Shown here piece after piece: positions 57,301 through 64,000 of a DNA stretch of 64,000 nucleotides. The DNA comes from Prevotella sp. AGR2160 (GTDB lineage Bacteria > Bacteroidota > Bacteroidia > Bacteroidales > Bacteroidaceae): assembly GCF_000424185.1 (NCBI RefSeq), contig NZ_AUJK01000010.1:1-64000 (forward strand). Reading direction: 5' to 3'. Below the pieces are notes generated by a model. It was not told the DNA's origin, did no database searches, and worked only from the letters and a program-made list of their open reading frames with translations. Position 1 is the first letter of the stretch; the number at the start of each line of letters is the position of its first letter. The translations under genes were made by a program, and so were the position numbers.

Positions 57301-57729
57301 ATGTTGTATCCAGTTTTAAGAGACATGAACAATTGGCTTGACAATGATTTCGACGATATGTTGAACACAAGTTGGATGCCGCGCATGAACGTCACAGCAC
57401 CTGCTATCAATGTCAAGGAAAATGATAAAGAGTACGAAGTAGAGCTTGCTGCTCCAGGCACCACGAAGGATGACTTCAAGGTGAACGTCGACAAGGATGG
57501 CAATCTGACCATCAAGATGGAGCACAAGGACGAAAAGAAGGACGAGAACAAGAAGGAGCATTATCTGCGCCGTGAATTCTCATACAGCAATTACGAGCAG
57601 GCTCTGACGCTGCCTGAGGATGTTGAGAAGGACAAGATTGAGGCAAAGGTTAATAACGGTGTGCTTCATATCACACTTCCTCGCACTCAGAAGGCTGAGA
57701 AGGAGACAAAACGCATTGAGGTCGCATAA
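57301..57729 (+). CDS. Hsp20/alpha-crystallin small heat shock protein
   Basis: 142 aa from the ATG at 57301; AGGAGG eight bases upstream supports it, unusual in this phylum. The alpha-crystallin domain (residues 33-125) shows APAINVKENDKEYEVELAAPGTTKDDFKVNVDKDGNLTIKMEH, then REFSYSNYEQALTLPEDVEKDKIEAKVNNGVLHITLPR. The IxI-type C-terminal extension is IEV. It is a holdase chaperone that forms oligomers under stress. It sits between terminators and promoter boxes, as a stand-alone gene. Confidence 0.94.
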   Translation: MLYPVLRDMNNWLDNDFDDMLNTSWMPRMNVTAPAINVKENDKEYEVELAAPGTTKDDFKVNVDKDGNLTIKMEHKDEKKDENKKEHYLRREFSYSNYEQALTLPEDVEKDKIEAKVNNGVLHITLPRTQKAEKETKRIEVA

Positions 57730-57756
57730 CCCCGGCATTGCTGCTCAGTGGTATTT

Positions 57757-57795
57757 AAGGGACTGTTCTCTTCTTGGGGATCAGTCCCCTTTTTA
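57757..57795 (+). terminator. Terminator of hsp20
   Basis: GGGACTG pairs with CAGTCCC around a 16-base centre and is followed by CTTTTTATT. Confidence 0.75.
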
Positions 57796-57852
57796 TTGTG
57801 ATTGTATAGCAACCCATTTGGAGTGACATAAGCAAAATCCTATTTATGTTTG

Positions 57853-57894
57853 GCCGGTATCGTCAGCATATAGTCTGATGGTACCGGCTTTTTT
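57853..57894 (+). terminator. Second terminator upstream of the RecD2 fragment
   Basis: GCCGGTATCGTCAG pairs with CTGATGGTACCGGC (one mismatch) and is followed by TTTTTT. It isolates the hsp20 unit from the next gene. Confidence 0.8.
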
Positions 57895-57927
57895 CGTCCC
57901 TATCGCTATATTCTCGCTAAAACTTCG

Positions 57928-57935
57928 TACTTTTG
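57928..57935 (+). promoter_or_regulatory. -7 box of the RecD2/MNT chimera
   Basis: TACTTTTG, 10 bases before the ATG, matches TAnnTTTG. It is likely the original RecD2 promoter. Confidence 0.5.
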
Positions 57936-57945
57936 TAACACCATT

Positions 57946-58452
57946 ATGAAGCTGCGGGCAGTCATAGAACGGATTACGTATCAGAATGGCGAGAACGGCT
58001 ATTCAATACTGAAGGCACGGGTGAAGGGGTACGATGACCTCGTCACCCTTGTCGGCAACATGCTCGACGTCACCGTAGGCACCGTGCTCGTTGCTGACGG
58101 CCAGTGGAAAGTCAACCGCCAGTACGGCAGTCAGTTTGTTGTGGAGAGCTACGAAGAAGCCATGCCCGCCACGCTCTTCGGTCTGGAAAAGTACCTCGGC
58201 AGCGGACTTGTCAAGGGTATCGGACCAAAGTTCTCAAAACTCATCGTCGCCAAGTTCGGCATGGACACCTTCGACATCCTTGTGCAGTACGACCGCAGCC
58301 ATCCCATCGGCCTGATGAAAATTGCCGGCATGAAGGTGGATCTCGAGGATTTGTTGAACTGCGAGGTTGACCTCGTGGAGGAAGGCACGCTCCGTCCGTG
58401 GGCTGTGGAAAGCGTTAACCGTGACAAAAAATTGATTTATGAGAGAGCATAG
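57946..58452 (+). pseudogene. Chimera of RecD2 N-terminus and MNT nucleotidyltransferase C-terminus
   Basis: Residues 1-110 match the N-terminal OB region and helix-hairpin-helix of RecD2 helicases (LRAVIERITYQNGENGYSILKARVKGYDDLVTLVG, then ATLFGLEKYLGSGLVKGIGPKFSKLIVAKFGMDTFDIL). After DIL the sequence becomes the C-terminus of a minimal nucleotidyltransferase (QYDRSHPIGLMKIAGMKVDLEDLLNCEVDLVEEGTLRP). The MNT N-terminus with the GSxxxG and DxD residues is missing. So both genes are broken and fused, probably by a deletion between short similar GAC-ATC-CTT stretches. The MNT partner gene follows with overlap. Confidence 0.75.
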
Positions 58453-58945
58453 CAGAGACCGTGGGCGGCTGGAGGACATTCTGTAATACGCCCAAAACGT
58501 GGAGCAGATAGTCAGAGGCATCACCTATGAGCAGTTCGTTGCCGACATCCGCATCTACTACTCCGTGATGAAGAACGTTGAAGTCATCGGTGAGGTTGCC
58601 AACATGTTGACCCGCCATTTCCGCGAGATTCATGCGGAACTGCCGTGGCGCCTCATCGTTAGTATGCGCAATGTGTTAGTTCACGGCTACGCACAGGTCT
58701 CCGATGTTGACCTCTGGCAGACGGCCACCAGCGACATCCTGCCTCTCCGTGAGCAAGTGCAGTGTTACCTTGCCGACATCGACTGGGAAAAGTGGGCGCA
58801 GGGCGAAGACCCTTACACCGAAATTGATAACGCCGCCTACAAGCAGGCTGTCGAGTCCGCTCGCCGCATGAAAGCCAAAGGTTTTGCCGTCACGGACATT
58901 GCAGAGATTACCGGCCTCACCACCGAGGAAATCGAGGGACTGTAA
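58439..58945 (+). pseudogene. HEPN-domain toxin gene (HepT-like), interrupted by a nonsense codon
   Basis: ATG at 58439 overlaps the end of the chimera. The first 15 codons (MREHSRDRGRLEDIL) are followed by TAA, then in-frame YAQNVEQIVRGITYEQFVADIRIYYSVMKNVEVIGEVANML and RNVLVHGY, the Rx4-6H RNase motif of HEPN proteins. A GTG at 58499 could rescue a shortened form. The C-terminal 45 residues (AYKQAVESARRMKAKGFAVTDIAEITGLTTEEIEGL) look like the end seen in other mobile-element proteins. With the MNT part truncated, the toxin-antitoxin pair appears inactive. Confidence 0.65.
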
Positions 58946-58971
58946 GATATAACGAAAACGAACAGCGACAT

Positions 58972-59012
58972 AAGCGGATAGGCCGACCGACTGGCGGGAC
59001 TATCCGCTTTTT
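58972..59012 (+). terminator. Terminator after the HEPN gene
   Basis: AAGCGGATAG pairs with CTATCCGCTT around an 18-base loop and is followed by TTTTTC. Confidence 0.8.
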
Positions 59013-59045
59013 CAATAACGAAGAGAACGAGTGGACGGAAAAGAT

Positions 59046-59089
59046 ATTCGGGAGGCTGACACTGGCGATTCAGTGGCAGACTCCCGAAT
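59046..59089. terminator. Long hairpin at the end of the minus-strand cluster
   Basis: ATTCGGGAG pairs with CTCCCGAAT; inside, CACTG pairs with CAGTG. It lies just past the stop at 59098 and ends in an A/T-rich stretch on the minus strand. Confidence 0.6.
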
Positions 59090-59097
59090 GCAAATTA

Positions 59098-59496
59098 TCA
59101 ATCAATATTCCAATATGCAAGTGGGTCACCATCAAAGATTGTGTCAATGTCATCGTCGCTATACCCCATTTCGTCTTGGGCATAGGAGCCGCTATAACGT
59201 TCGTATGTAGGCTCTTCTACATTTTCACGCCAGCCATCTTCTTCTTCATAATCTTCCAAATCCTCTGGTTCTCCAATATGATTTGCAAAACTCGAGGTGA
59301 CGATAAACATTGGAAACAACTCACGAATCTGCTTCAACGTTTCCTTACTTATAGTAAATTCTGGAATATTGTTTATACACCAGTAGATATATGAATCGTC
59401 TTCGGATAATACATTCCACAAAGACTCCCCTCTATGCTTGCCAAAACGAAACACAGAGGCAATGTCGATAAAGTAGTATGAGTCATTCTTCCTCAT
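59098..59496 (-). CDS. Protein with an exonuclease X C-terminal-like (EXOX_C) region
   Basis: 132 aa. Residues 17-45 read FRFGKHRGESLWNVLSEDDSYIYWCINNI, the EXOX_C-like pattern FGKHxGxxL followed by an aromatic helix. The rest is acidic (EDLEDYEEEDGWRENVEE, then SDDDIDTIFDGDPLAYW). It is the last gene of a four-gene minus-strand cluster. The catalytic domain of exonuclease X is absent, so DNA or protein binding is more likely. No defined role. Confidence 0.55.
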   Translation of the reverse strand: MRKNDSYYFIDIASVFRFGKHRGESLWNVLSEDDSYIYWCINNIPEFTISKETLKQIRELFPMFIVTSSFANHIGEPEDLEDYEEEDGWRENVEEPTYERYSGSYAQDEMGYSDDDIDTIFDGDPLAYWNID

Positions 59497-60109
59497 TTTC
59501 GGGTAGCACTCTTATGGTGTCATCGGATGTCAAAACTGCATAACTAGGAGTTCCTGTTACCTTGTTCATATAGGAGCAAAGGCAAAGGAAGTTGTTGGAA
59601 ATCGAAATCATGTTACCCAAACCATGAGATAGTTCCCATTCCCCTTCACGTCCGGTGTAATTGTATGATCCATCTTCATTCTTGCTAAACAGATCTTTTT
59701 TATCCCATTTCTTATATATCATCTTTAATAGCTGGTTGCCATTAAATGGTTGTTTGAAATGGGCATACTGAAGAATACAGGACGGAATCTCATCTAAGAT
59801 TGGGTCAATGTAGAGTTTCCCATCTATTCTGTATTGCTTTCCCGTAGCTTTCGTTATAGTCCTAAAATACGGATATGCAGGAGTGTCCTTAGAAAACTTT
59901 ACAAGATTTGGTGCCACATATAAGTGACCGTTTAGATCAACTGAATTTAAAGCCAACTGAATCGTATAGTAATCGGTGTAGGGAATAAAACCTATCAGAG
60001 ACATTTCCTCTAATAGTGACTTTGAACGCACACGTCCTTCTGCCTGTTGCATTCCTGTTTCGTTCAACAAGTTAAACAAACTGGATTTATGTATATGCGA
60101 GTGTACCAT
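59483..60109 (-). CDS. Hypothetical protein, cluster gene 3
   Basis: 208 aa, not recognised. It contains SLIGFIPYTDYYTIQLALNSVDLNGHLYVAPNLVKFSK, YFRTITKATGKQYRIDGKLYIDPILDEIPSCILQYA and SNNFLCLCSYMNKVTGTPSYAVLTSDD. Mostly beta and alpha mixed, no signal peptide and no membrane helix. The 3' end overlaps the start of the EXOX_C-like gene by 14 bases, so they are co-translated. Confidence 0.55.
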   Translation of the reverse strand: MVHSHIHKSSLFNLLNETGMQQAEGRVRSKSLLEEMSLIGFIPYTDYYTIQLALNSVDLNGHLYVAPNLVKFSKDTPAYPYFRTITKATGKQYRIDGKLYIDPILDEIPSCILQYAHFKQPFNGNQLLKMIYKKWDKKDLFSKNEDGSYNYTGREGEWELSHGLGNMISISNNFLCLCSYMNKVTGTPSYAVLTSDDTIRVLPENEEE

Positions 60110-60120
60110 ATATTTTTGTT

Positions 60121-60561
60121 CTATAAAGATTGTTGTTGATAGCTGTCTAGGCGGATTGCCCCTTTTTTTATATTTGAAAGCAAATCACTATATATTATGA
60201 TTAACATATTGTTTATCGCTTGTCCACCTGGAAACATGGCAAAAATATTCTGAGATTTACAGGCTTGTAATAGTCCCTCTATCCTTTCAGCAGCACCAAC
60301 TTGAAACATTCGGTATTGCAACATGTCCTCTCCTTCTTCCGCTATGCTGTAAATCCATCCGTTTTCGTATTTATATTTCTCCCATGTAAAATAGATTCCG
60401 TAAATTAATGTCTTTACAACTTCGTAATATTGTATTGCATAATCAAGCCTTCCATCATTTTGAGCCTGATCCCACATCAACGAACGGAAGTTCCGTAACG
60501 CCTTTACTGTCTTTTGCAAATCCAGTGCCGTAAATGGAGCTGCGTCTTTAACTTGTTCCAT
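60121..60561 (-). CDS. Hypothetical helical protein, cluster gene 2
   Basis: 146 aa from MEQVKDAAPFTALDLQKTV; a start 22 codons upstream overlaps the preceding gene and is less likely. The protein is helical (RNFRSLMWDQAQNDGRLDYAIQYYEVVKTLIYGIYFTWEKYKYENGWIY, then RMFQVGAAERIEGLLQACKSQNIFAMFPGGQAINNMLIIIYSDLLSN). No family recognised. It lies 20 bases after the first gene of the cluster. Confidence 0.55.
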   Translation of the reverse strand: MEQVKDAAPFTALDLQKTVKALRNFRSLMWDQAQNDGRLDYAIQYYEVVKTLIYGIYFTWEKYKYENGWIYSIAEEGEDMLQYRMFQVGAAERIEGLLQACKSQNIFAMFPGGQAINNMLIIIYSDLLSNIKKGAIRLDSYQQQSL

Positions 60562-60580
60562 ATTTGTTGCTAAGTAGTTG

Positions 60581-61261
60581 TTATAAGTTATTTGAATAAA
60601 GTTCAATATCCTTTCGGAGTTTTTCACAAATCTTATTAAAAACGATCTTACCCAATTCTGCTTTTCTGTCTAGCGATGTATTGCGTAATTGACTACAATT
60701 GTCAATGACATGGTTCCTTACGTTTTCAAAAGCGCGCTTTTCGTCTGTATTGACAAACTCATTGCTGACATTCGCTTTGTCAATAATGCCATTATAAAGA
60801 TAATATGCCGTGAAAAGCATCTTAGTATTTGTAGCCATAGGCATGTCATTGGGTAATCCATCATTAAGCATCCCAAATATACTATATGGATTGGCATGCT
60901 CATTCTGACACGATTGTTCCACCTTATTCAATAAGTGATTTTGGTCTCGTATCAAAAGCATCATTAATCTCGCTGATGCCTCATCATGAACATTGGTTCT
61001 GTCTGTTTTTAAGGCTTGCGAAAAGCACATGAAAGCATTTTCAGCTCTGACCTCCTGAATATCTTCGTCGGGTTCTTGGAAGCCAAGACATACTTGGAAA
61101 ATTTTTCCAATTAATAGAGGGTTGTCCAAGTTCAAGATTTCACTTGGATTGTGAACAAAATAATTGTAAATAGCTCCACCGTATTGTTCTAAGCCAGAAT
61201 AGTCCTGAGTTCCAAAAGCTGTCCATGCCATTAGGGCATTAAAACTTAACTGATTATTCAT
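60581..61261 (-). CDS. Hypothetical helical protein, cluster gene 1
   Basis: 226 aa, not recognised. Helical throughout: FNALMAWTAFGTQDYSGLEQYGGAIYNYFVHNPSEILNLDNPLLIGKIFQVCLGF, then RLMMLLIRDQNHLLNKVEQSCQNEHANPYSIFGML and KMLFTAYYLYNGIIDKANVSNEFV. No signal peptide. It starts the cluster that continues to the EXOX_C-like gene. AT-rich composition differs from the nearby polymerase operon, which suggests acquisition. Confidence 0.55.
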   Translation of the reverse strand: MNNQLSFNALMAWTAFGTQDYSGLEQYGGAIYNYFVHNPSEILNLDNPLLIGKIFQVCLGFQEPDEDIQEVRAENAFMCFSQALKTDRTNVHDEASARLMMLLIRDQNHLLNKVEQSCQNEHANPYSIFGMLNDGLPNDMPMATNTKMLFTAYYLYNGIIDKANVSNEFVNTDEKRAFENVRNHVIDNCSQLRNTSLDRKAELGKIVFNKICEKLRKDIELYSNNL

Positions 61262-61340
61262 CTTTTTAATAACATCTGCCCTCCAGCCACCAAAAGGGTC
61301 TTTAATTGTTATGAAGCGTGGAGCTGATTTACCACGTCTT

Positions 61341-61459
61341 CTAATGGAGGCTGTGAGAAGTGCCCTTGTAATGTAGATGCAGTAACCAGTCCACGCTATA
61401 CGCGCGAACCGTTATCACTGTCCTTGCATTACAATAGAAGTTTCTCACATTTCCATTAG
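61341..61459. repeat. 119-bp imperfect inverted repeat (possible MITE or structured RNA)
   Basis: Matched arms are CTAATGGA/TCCATTAG, GTGAGAA/TTCTCAC and TTGTAATG/CATTACAA, nested symmetrically around a centre of about 50 bases. It lies between the unrecognised cluster and the msrA fragment. No gene overlaps it. It could be a miniature transposable element or a structured transcript leader. Confidence 0.5.
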
Positions 61460-61566
61460 CAAGTCGAGCATAACGCTTCGTTATTTCAATATGTCCGTGT
61501 CTCTTATGAAACACTGTGCAAAGATAGTGAAAATTTGGCAGAATTGAAGCGACTTAGTGAAAAAAC

Positions 61567-61656
61567 TTATGAAAATCTTGCGTAATTCAAATAATGCTCG
61601 GTGCCCCAGAAACAGCCTCCGGCAAGATATATCTCCTTCAAATTCTCTTTTTCCAT
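61567..61656 (-). pseudogene. N-terminal fragment of a methionine sulfoxide reductase A gene
   Basis: 29 codons (MEKENLKEIYLAGGCFWGTE) include the MsrA active-site motif GCFWG. The frame then ends in an unrelated short tail and a TAA. The rest of the enzyme (about 140 residues) is absent. Confidence 0.65.
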
Positions 61657-61683
61657 ATTTATCCGTTTTATGTTTTCTTTATA

Positions 61684-62010
61684 TTAGAAATCGTTGTTGA
61701 CTATTTCCTTTCCGAAAGGTGCCAATGTCAACCACATCAGTCTGAAGTGCATCTTGCCCCAAGGAATGCCGACAATGGTGATGCATAGGAGCAAACCAAA
61801 GCCAAGATGAGTCAAGGCAATCCAAAAACCACCAACGAAGAACCAAAGAATGTTCATGAACAAACTGAGACATCCTGTATCCTGCGGCTGGTCAACAACA
61901 TGTGAGCCAAATGGCCACAGTGCAAGAATACCCAGCCGCATGGTGGCAATGCCGAATGGTATGCCGATGATGGTGATCATCAGCAGGAGTGATAATGCTT
62001 TTGCTTGCAA
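61684..62010 (-). CDS. YccF-family inner membrane protein, N-terminally short
   Basis: 108 aa (TTG start) with SLLLMITIIGIPFGIATMRLGILALWPFGSHVV and NILWFFVGGFWIALTHLGFGLLLCITIVGIPWGKMHFRLMWLTLAPFGKEIV, the two repeats of YccF proteins. The usual first 20-30 residues are missing, and a TATCTTTG box overlaps the presumed start (62008-62015), so an internal ATG at 61980 is possible. Membrane protein of unknown function. Confidence 0.65.
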   Translation of the reverse strand: MQAKALSLLLMITIIGIPFGIATMRLGILALWPFGSHVVDQPQDTGCLSLFMNILWFFVGGFWIALTHLGFGLLLCITIVGIPWGKMHFRLMWLTLAPFGKEIVNNDF

Positions 62011-62085
62011 AGATAATGAAAATCACTGAAAGCAAAGAATTGACACCATCAATTTAGGCAGTCAAACAAATTAGTAGGATTAAAA

Positions 62086-62206
62086 GGTTCGAGTCCTTGG
62101 TGACACCGGGGGTTCGAATCCTTGTTGGTACCGGGGGTTCGAATCCTTATTGGGTATCGGGGGAGATCTTTGTTGGTAACGGGGGGTCGAATCCTTTCGG
62201 TAGTAG
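62086..62206. repeat. Tandem 25-26-bp repeats resembling a tRNA T-arm
   Basis: Units start at 62086, 62111 and 62136 with GGTTCGARTCCTT and end with CGGG; degenerate copies follow from 62162 and 62184. GGTTCGAATCCTT matches the T-arm of tRNA-Ser(GCT) in this window. Such repeats can mark attachment sites of elements that integrate at tRNA 3' ends. Confidence 0.6.
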
Positions 62207-63204
62207 AACCCCCTCAAAGATGGTCGAAAGTAGATGGCGATTTACCACCACTTGTTTTGGATAGAACTATCTTCGAAAAAGAACCCTCTCACCTATACTG
62301 GTAATGCTTAGGATAACAGGAAGATAGAGATGAAGCGAAAATATTTATGGACGAAATTAAGACGAAATAAGGACGAAAAATCAGATTAATTTCTTGTCTA
62401 TATCAAAAGAATAACTTAAATTTGCAGCCAAAAGAAGTGTTCTGCTACGTTACGCTACAATAAGATACATTAAAGATACAATATATATTGTATATAATAT
62501 GTTGATTATCAGCGGAGATACAATAGCTACACAATTCGAGGACAATTTAGTTCGTGCGGATTCCTGAAAGCGATGTTATCTTTATGTATGCAGTTCATGA
62601 TATTGATGTTTAAACGGGCTCGTGAATATGCGATGAGCATGGTAGGGACTCCGGAATAATGCCATTTGTAAGGTATAGTGAGATGGATGTCTTCGTTTTC
62701 GGGCTCGATGGAGGGACAAACTGGGGGCCAGATAGTCCGAGAGGAGGTCTCCAAAACGTTAATAAAATAAAACATAATTCTATAACCCCGCTGAGTATCA
62801 GCTATTTGAGGTGCTTCGTCCACGGACGCTTATTGGACAGAAACAGGCAAAAATCAGCTTTATTGCTGATAAAACAACATTGATTATCAACGAGTTATGA
62901 GGGATGGTAGTTCACCTTTGTATCCCTCTCTCTCCGCTGAAAAGACTTTACAAAATAAGTAAGTCAACTCACAAAATTAGCTAAGTGCCGTAAAATCAAC
63001 GATTTGCGGCACTTTTTTCGTGTCTTGCTTTTCGTAGTGACCACTTAAAAAACCTCTGAATGGTCTCGAAATGGTCATATTTCGGCTACACATACGGTAC
63101 ACGAAAACGCAAAAAACAAAAAGTGTAGCCAAAGACCCGATACTGACCCTCTACAGACCCGACACAGACCCCATAGAAACCATTGTCTATCAGTCGATTA
63201 TGTT
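62207..63204. other. Non-coding stretch before the integrase
   Basis: No reliable gene in about 1 kb. It contains an 18-bp palindrome (ATACAATATATATTGTAT, 62476-62493), a TAAATTTG-type box near 62417, a strong terminator at 62983-63018 and several short frames of shadow-like composition. It probably holds regulatory or attachment DNA for the element beginning at 63.3 kb. Confidence 0.4.
62983..63018 (+). terminator. Terminator upstream of the integrase
   Basis: AAGTGCCG pairs with CGGCACTT, extended by TAAAATC/GATTTG, and is followed by TTTTTTC. It is one of the strongest terminators in the window. Confidence 0.8.
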
Positions 63205-63212
63205 TAACTTTG
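63205..63212 (+). promoter_or_regulatory. -7 box upstream of the integrase
   Basis: TAACTTTG matches TAnnTTTG and lies 117 bases before the integrase ATG, giving a moderately long leader. Confidence 0.5.
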
Positions 63213-63328
63213 CAGCCGATGAATTTCTCGGTGAGCGAAATTATAACTTCGGTTTTGTGTAGCCAGACGGCTTCAAACCGGGTTGTATTCGACCGGGAGC
63301 ATTGTTGCACTAAATTTATGTAAAGCGT

Positions 63329-64000
63329 ATGAGACGTATCTTTAAGGTTAGTTTCTACATTCGTGGAAATCATGTGAACAAGGATGGCACATGTGCCGTC
63401 ATGATCCGGCTCTCTCTGGACGGTGAGCGCATCTCAGCAGGAACGACAGGGATCAGTATCAAACCAGAGCTGTGGGATGGTCAGCGTCAACAACTCAAAG
63501 GTCGTAACACAGAGGTGGTACAGACCAATAAGAAGCTTGGCGGAATCCGTGATGAGCTTTTGGCTATCGCCGAGAAACTGGAATTCGAGGGAACACTTGC
63601 ACTTGACCGTGTAAAGGCAGTCTTCCTGGGAGTGGACGAAGAGTACGACACCATCGGAAAGCTCTTGGATAAATACATCAAGAATGTAAAGGAGCAGGTG
63701 GGCGTGTGTCTGAGCAAAACTTCCCTAAGCAAATACGAGCTGTGCAAGAAGCGCTTCACGCAGATGCTTGAGAAGAAGTATCACTGCAAGGACATGTCCC
63801 TCAAGGAACTTAACCCCGTCGTGGTCCAGGACTACAAGAACTTTCTGATGACGGATGTCAACATGTGTAACAACACAGCCGTGAAGACCATGAAGACCTT
63901 CCGTACCGTAATCTTGTATGGCATCAAATTAGGTGTTATCCACAAGGACCCCTTCGTGGGCGTTCACTTCCACATGGAAAAGGTGGACCGTGGCTTCCTC
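63329..64000 (+). CDS. Tyrosine recombinase (integrase), 5' part
   Basis: 224 codons to the right edge, from ATG at 63329. The N-terminal FKVSFYIRGNHVNKDGTCAVMIRLSLDGERISAGTTGISIKPELWDGQRQQL is the arm-type DNA-binding domain of Bacteroidetes integrases. The SAM-like core-binding domain follows (YIKNVKEQVGVCLSKTSLSKYELCKKRFTQML, DMSLKELNPVVVQDYKNFLMT, NTAVKTMKTFRTVILYGIKLGVI). The catalytic RHRY part is beyond the window. It probably belongs to a mobile element that extends rightwards; whether it serves the conjugation genes to the left cannot be decided here. Confidence 0.92.
   Translation, partial: MRRIFKVSFYIRGNHVNKDGTCAVMIRLSLDGERISAGTTGISIKPELWDGQRQQLKGRNTEVVQTNKKLGGIRDELLAIAEKLEFEGTLALDRVKAVFLGVDEEYDTIGKLLDKYIKNVKEQVGVCLSKTSLSKYELCKKRFTQMLEKKYHCKDMSLKELNPVVVQDYKNFLMTDVNMCNNTAVKTMKTFRTVILYGIKLGVIHKDPFVGVHFHMEKVDRGFL

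Noticed and set aside
62527-62823. 98-codon minus-strand frame in the gap before the integrase
   Set aside because: No promoter box or motif and mixed composition; overlapping frames on the other strand are equally open.
1-64000. CRISPR array
   Set aside because: The only periodic repeats are the 22-bp iteron array and the 25-26-bp T-arm-like units; neither has spacer-type variable segments of about 30 bases, and no cas gene is present.

Overview
The window looks like a Bacteroidales chromosome, Prevotella-like in flavour, carrying most of an integrative and conjugative element (ICE). The evidence is the CTnDOT-type tra gene set (TraA, B, D, E, F, G, J, K, M, N and a coupling protein) in conserved order, together with Bacteroidetes -7 boxes of the form TAnnTTTG in front of many genes. 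The transfer genes are relatively GC-rich; the cargo blocks between them are AT-rich and contain many gene fragments.

Layout. 1-4.7 kb: the edge of an insertion sequence (ISAon1-type ORF), a truncated restriction endonuclease gene, a C5-cytosine methyltransferase, a divergent Vsr endonuclease and a CoiA-like gene. 4.9-21.5 kb: one long minus-strand operon. It holds DUF3945-type proteins, a primase-like protein, secreted helical proteins, M23 and glucosaminidase wall hydrolases, two ArdC-type proteins (one with a MutS domain I), an OB-fold protein, a phosphoribosyltransferase-like protein and an OmpA-like protein. 21.7-23.3 kb: a short plus-strand group of two more wall hydrolases and a small membrane protein. 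23.3-29.6 kb: cargo in two blocks (a PD-(D/E)XK protein, FKBP isomerase and arginine deiminase in the first; a truncated WYL regulator and a six-tRNA operon in the second). The blocks are separated by a scar made of the last codons of the coupling-protein gene and of the small membrane-protein gene. 29.7-45.1 kb: the type IV secretion operon, from the coupling protein back to TraD. 45.3-50.6 kb: TraB, ParA/TraA, a small protein and a large primase-helicase. 50.7-63 kb: a regulator, tRNA-Arg, a VWA protein, a sigma-like/macro-like fusion with a Y-family polymerase, metabolic and stress genes, a dead MNT/HEPN module fused to a RecD2 fragment, and an unrecognised gene cluster. 63.3-64 kb: the start of a tyrosine recombinase.

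How it works together. The 45-30 kb operon builds the mating channel: TraG is VirB4-like, TraJ VirB6-like, TraK VirB8-like, TraN VirB9-like, TraM VirB10-like, and the coupling protein VirD4-like. The 21.5-5 kb operon supplies DNA-processing, anti-restriction and wall-remodelling functions. Both operons are preceded by the same 7-18-7 inverted repeat (TTGGTTC/GAACCAA), which suggests common control. I recognise no relaxase in the window, and no integrase except the partial one at the right edge.

The most notable observations are an in-operon gene that needs a -1 frameshift at a dnaX-type A AAA AAG heptamer, a 22-bp-period array of inverted GGTCA/TGACC sites before the coupling-protein gene, the cargo-junction scar, the shared operator, the MNT-RecD2 chimera and the tRNA operon.
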